Assembly: GCA_004325065.1 (NCBI GenBank) | Contig: PITI01000594.1 | Span: 1 to 10,451, forward strand | Length of the DNA stretch: 10,451 bases | Direction of reading: 5' to 3' | DNA from: Hamiltosporidium magnivora | Taxonomy: Eukaryota; Microsporidia; Dubosqiidae | Shown: positions 8,290-10,451 of the stretch, in pieces | Layout of the letters: the number at the start of each line of letters is the position of its first letter | How positions within the stretch are numbered: the first letter of the stretch is position 1 | The notes under the pieces: model-generated | Databases searched by the model: none | Told to the model about the DNA's origin: nothing | The model's input: the letters and a program-made list of their open reading frames with translations, nothing else | Position numbers and translations under genes: made by a program

Positions 8290-9488
8290 ATGCAAATATT
8301 AGTTTTAGGTAAGTGAAAAAAAAAATATAATAATTTATAGGCTGTGGCGGTATAGGATCAGAACTTATAAAACTATTAATAACACAAAAAGAATACAAAA
8401 TTACACTTTTAGATTACGATGAAATAGAAATATCAAATCTAAACAGACAATTTATGTATTTAAAAAAAGATATAGGAAAGAACAAAGCAGAAGTACTTTG
8501 TTCTAATTTAAATAACCGTAAAAATAAAAAATACAAATATATTAATACTGACGTACTTAAACTTAAAGAAGAAGATATAAAACATTTTGATATAATAATA
8601 TCGTGTTTAGATAATATTGTAGCTAGGATGCATATAAATTTTTTGATAAAAAAAAGTGTAAAAAATATTTTTTTTATTGATTCTGGAATAGAAAATATGA
8701 AAATACATGTAAAAGTAGTTAAAAAGGGATTTTCTTGTCTGTATTGTATCAAAGAAATGTACAATACACAAGTTAATTTATCGTTTTGTACTATAAAAAA
8801 TATAGAAAAAAATCTTTCTAAATATTCAAGACACCAAATTATTTTATCTTTAATTATACAATTCAAAGAAAAAGCAAAGGAGAATTTAAGTTATTTAAGT
8901 AATAATTTACCTGGTGATTTAACTAAAGATTTAAGTAATAATTTAACTAAAGATTTAAGTAATAATTTGGAAAATAATTTAAGTAATAATTTAACTAAAG
9001 ATTTAGAAAGTAATTTATCTAAAGATTTGAGTAATACTTTAGAATGTAAATTACCTAAAGATTTAAGTAATAATTCAACTAAAGATTTAAGTAATAATTT
9101 AGAAAATAATTTAGAAAGTAATTTAACCAAAGATTTAAGTAATAATTTAAATAAAATAATATCCAAACCAAATAAAATATCTATTGATTCAAATAACAGA
9201 AACATTTCAAATTTTATAGAATCTGTAAAACTAAAGTTTAATAAACTTGCATTATCAAACAATCTAAAACCTACAAATTCATTTGAAATAATTGGTATAG
9301 AAAGAGATATTATACCTAATGTATGTTATATAAATTCTATTGCTGCTTCTTTAATTTTCAAAGAGATTAAAAGTATCAAATCTAATAAAGAATATGATTA
9401 TATATTTTATAATTCTGAATATAAAATTTATACTCAGAAATTTTTATTAAGTAAAAGTGATAGTTGTATTCTATGTAATGAAGATTAA
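8290..9488 (+). CDS. E1-like ubiquitin-family activating enzyme, UBA3-like, spliced, with internal tetrapeptide repeat
   Basis: Exons 8290-8308 and 8341-9488 join to 388 codons. E1 enzymes adenylate the C-terminus of a ubiquitin-like protein with ATP, then hold it as a thioester. Visible parts: nucleotide-binding loop LGCGGIGSE (residues 6-14), acidic site LLDYDEIE with Asp33, NLNRQF (39-44), Lys55, CLDNIVARMHIN (95-106), zinc pair CLYC (139-142) and CILC (382-385), catalytic Cys156 in FCTIKN, and crossover-side helix DIIPNVCYINSIAASLIFKEI (about 325-345). The spacing MYxxQVNxxxCTI resembles UBA3 (NEDD8 E1) more than UBA2 (SUMO E1); assignment is inference. Residues 192-275 are 21 tetrapeptides of pattern LxxN or LxxD, just beyond the catalytic-Cys segment. 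The protein ends three residues after CILC, so no ubiquitin-fold domain is present; human UBA3 (about 460 aa) has one. It would need an APPBP1/ULA1-like partner, not seen here. Confidence 0.88.
8309..8340 (+). other. 32-nt spliceosomal intron in the E1-like gene
   Basis: The donor is GTAAGT (8309-8314) and the acceptor ends TTTATAG (8334-8340), with a run of ten A residues inside. Splicing joins G at 8308 to GC at 8341 to make a Gly codon (phase 1) and restores the uninterrupted motif LGCGGIG. Without splicing, translation from 8290 stops at TGA (8314-8316) after eight codons, and 32 is not a multiple of three. Very short introns near the 5' end of genes, with GTAAGT donors and a branch point close to the acceptor, are characteristic of microsporidia. 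The nearby TAAT just before the acceptor could hold the branch adenosine. Confidence 0.88.
8895..9146 (+). repeat. In-frame 12-bp minisatellite, 21 units, coding for tetrapeptides
   Basis: 252 bp made of 21 degenerate 12-bp units that begin with TTA (Leu) in all but one unit, where TCA gives Ser. Common units encode LSNN, LTKD and LENN, with LPGD, LESN, LSKD, LSNT, LECK, LPKD as variants. All units keep the reading frame. The array expands the E1-like protein by 84 residues. The minus-strand open frame over it (8891-9262) is a shadow caused by the lack of stops in the repeat. Confidence 0.92.
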
Positions 9489-9710
9489 TCAAAATATTAG
9501 ATTTATATGTGTATTCTATGAAGTTAGTAAAGATAAGAATATGTAATATATTATATTTCCTATATTTTATAAACCTCTATTGTTTAAATATAAATAACCT
9601 TTGTAATACCTAATATTATATTTTATTTCATAATTTGTTCGTTATAAGAATTATTTATATGTTTTATTAATTACCTTTTAAATAAATAGAAATCAAGATT
9701 TATATAAAAT
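9489..9710. other. AT-rich 3' flank of the E1-like gene
   Basis: Short AT-rich spacer between the E1-like stop codon and the 67-bp tandem array. No gene or clear terminator is visible. No AATAAA lies right after the stop. Confidence 0.5.
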
Positions 9711-9994
9711 AATAATTTATATCAATTGAAGAAAATATATAAAAAAAGGTAAAATATTTTAACTCAGAATTTTATACAATAATTTATATCAATTGAAGAA
9801 AATATATAAAAAAAGGTAAAATATTTTAACTCAGAATTTTATACAATAATTTATATCAATTGAAGAAAATATATAAAAAAAGGTAAAATATTTTAACTCA
9901 GAATTTTATACAAAAATTTATATCAATTGAAGAAAATGTATAAAAAAAAGTAAAATATTTTAATTCAGAATTTTATACAATAATTTATATCAAT
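9711..9994. repeat. 67-bp tandem repeat, about 4.2 copies
   Basis: Copies start at 9711, 9778, 9845 and 9912, with a 16-nt fifth partial copy from 9979. The first three copies are identical base for base. The fourth differs at about five positions (for example ATGTAT for ATATAT, TAATTC for TAACTC). The unit contains TATCAATTGAAG and AAGGTAAAATATTTTAAC. Every frame holds stops within a unit, so the array is non-coding. Identical copies point to recent expansion or gene-conversion-like homogenisation, and such an array could also be an assembly-collapsed longer satellite. Confidence 0.95.
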
Positions 9995-10395
9995 ATAACT
10001 ATTATAGTCATAATTCTTTTATTATTTTCTTTAGATTTTCTTTAACAAAAAATATTTAAATATCAATTAATCTTTAATATCTTGATTTATAATTTATAAT
10101 TTATATTAAATATAATTTAATTATCAGATTCTAATTTATAATTTTTATTTATAATTTAATATTTTAATTTATAATTTTAATAGGAGTATTAAATTTAATT
10201 TTATTATCAGATTCTTATTTCTAATTTAATATCTTGATTTCTATTAAGTTACTTTTAAGTATTTTACATTTCAGGTTATATTTAAGCTTTGATTTATATA
10301 AAATTATAATCTTAAATTATTATTATATTAAGTTTCTTTAAAGTATTTTTTAATTTATTTAATATCTAGATTTTAATTTAGTTAATATCTAAAAT
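9995..10395. other. Extremely AT-rich region with degenerate short repeats
   Basis: Low-complexity sequence built largely from variants of AATTTATAATTTAT. Longer echoes are present: TTATCAGATTCT near 10121 and 10204, TAATATCTTGATTT near 10075 and 10228, and TTAAGTTACTTTTAAGTATTTT near 10243 echoed by TTAAGTTTCTTTAAAGTATTTT near 10328. The offsets vary, so this is a degraded repeat field, not a clean array. No gene is visible. Confidence 0.55.
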
Positions 10396-10451
10396 ATTAT
10401 CTTTAATCCTTAGAAATAGAATATTATCCTTAATCCTTAGAAATAGAATAT
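10396..10451. repeat. 27-bp tandem repeat cut by the right window edge
   Basis: Two full copies (10396-10422 and 10423-10449) differ at one base (ATTATCTTTA versus ATTATCCTTA), and the next begins at 10450. The unit ends CCTTAGAAATAGAAT. As 27 is a multiple of three and two frames remain open through both copies, a coding repeat that continues beyond the window cannot be excluded, but a stop lies just upstream in the plus-strand frame. Confidence 0.75.

Noticed and set aside
8454..8456. Met at 8454 as start of the E1-like protein
   Set aside because: It would drop the ATP-binding glycine loop and the NLNRQ motif, which are present in frame upstream and joined to a start codon by the 32-nt intron.
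8414..8866. Minus-strand open frame of 150 codons
   Set aside because: Fully antisense to conserved E1 motifs; its hydrophobic composition is what reversed AT-rich codons give.
8891..9262. Minus-strand open frame of 123 codons, rich in LLKSL repeats
   Set aside because: It is the antisense reading of the 12-bp minisatellite in the E1-like gene; open only because the repeat has no stops on that strand.
9711..9994. CRISPR array
   Set aside because: The 67-bp units abut directly with no unique spacers, and the context is eukaryotic.

Overview
The window looks like nuclear DNA of a microsporidian with an expanded, gene-poor, AT-rich genome. Four things suggest this. Only two intact protein genes are visible in 10.4 kb, and both are rich in Asn, Lys and Ile. 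The right-hand gene has a 32-nt intron with a GTAAGT donor after only 19 coding bases. A CCC block lies just upstream of that gene's start codon, as is common in microsporidia. Standard stop codons are used and bacterial-type ribosome binding sites are absent. The genus cannot be fixed from sequence alone; loosely packed genomes such as those of Hamiltosporidium or Edhazardia would fit.

Layout from left to right. Positions 1 to about 2720, minus strand, hold a heavily decayed non-LTR (LINE-type) retrotransposon. It is clearly more GC-rich than the rest. An APE-type endonuclease, a reverse transcriptase and a characteristic C-terminal tail can be traced in order through many frameshifts and stops, and the tail runs off the left edge. 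Positions 2720-3110 hold its presumed 5' flank, including a repeat (A) that recurs in diverged form at 7759-7941 (B). Positions 3111-4482 are AT-rich with no supported gene. Positions 4483-6870, minus strand, encode a 795-residue orphan protein with an irregular leucine-rich-repeat body and possibly a degenerate BTB-like segment near the N-terminus. Positions 6871-8289 are intergenic: an AT-rich stretch with a palindrome, a less AT-rich island (about 7260-7950) that carries repeat B, and short direct repeats before the next gene.

Positions 8290-9488, plus strand, encode a 388-residue E1-like activating enzyme, closest in its readable motifs to the NEDD8 E1 catalytic subunit UBA3. It has two unusual features. 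An 84-residue tract of 21 tetrapeptides, encoded by a 12-bp minisatellite, follows the catalytic-cysteine segment. The protein also ends just after the second zinc CxxC pair, so no ubiquitin-fold domain is present. Positions 9489-10451 are very AT-rich and repetitive, with a 67-bp tandem array (about 4.2 copies, three identical) and a 27-bp array cut by the right edge.

The two genes share no obvious pathway. The E1-like enzyme would act in ubiquitin-like protein conjugation. The LRR protein has no assignable partner, although BTB and LRR proteins elsewhere often serve as substrate adaptors for cullin ubiquitin ligases, which NEDD8 activates; that link is speculative here. No RNA genes, CRISPR arrays or operon structure were seen.
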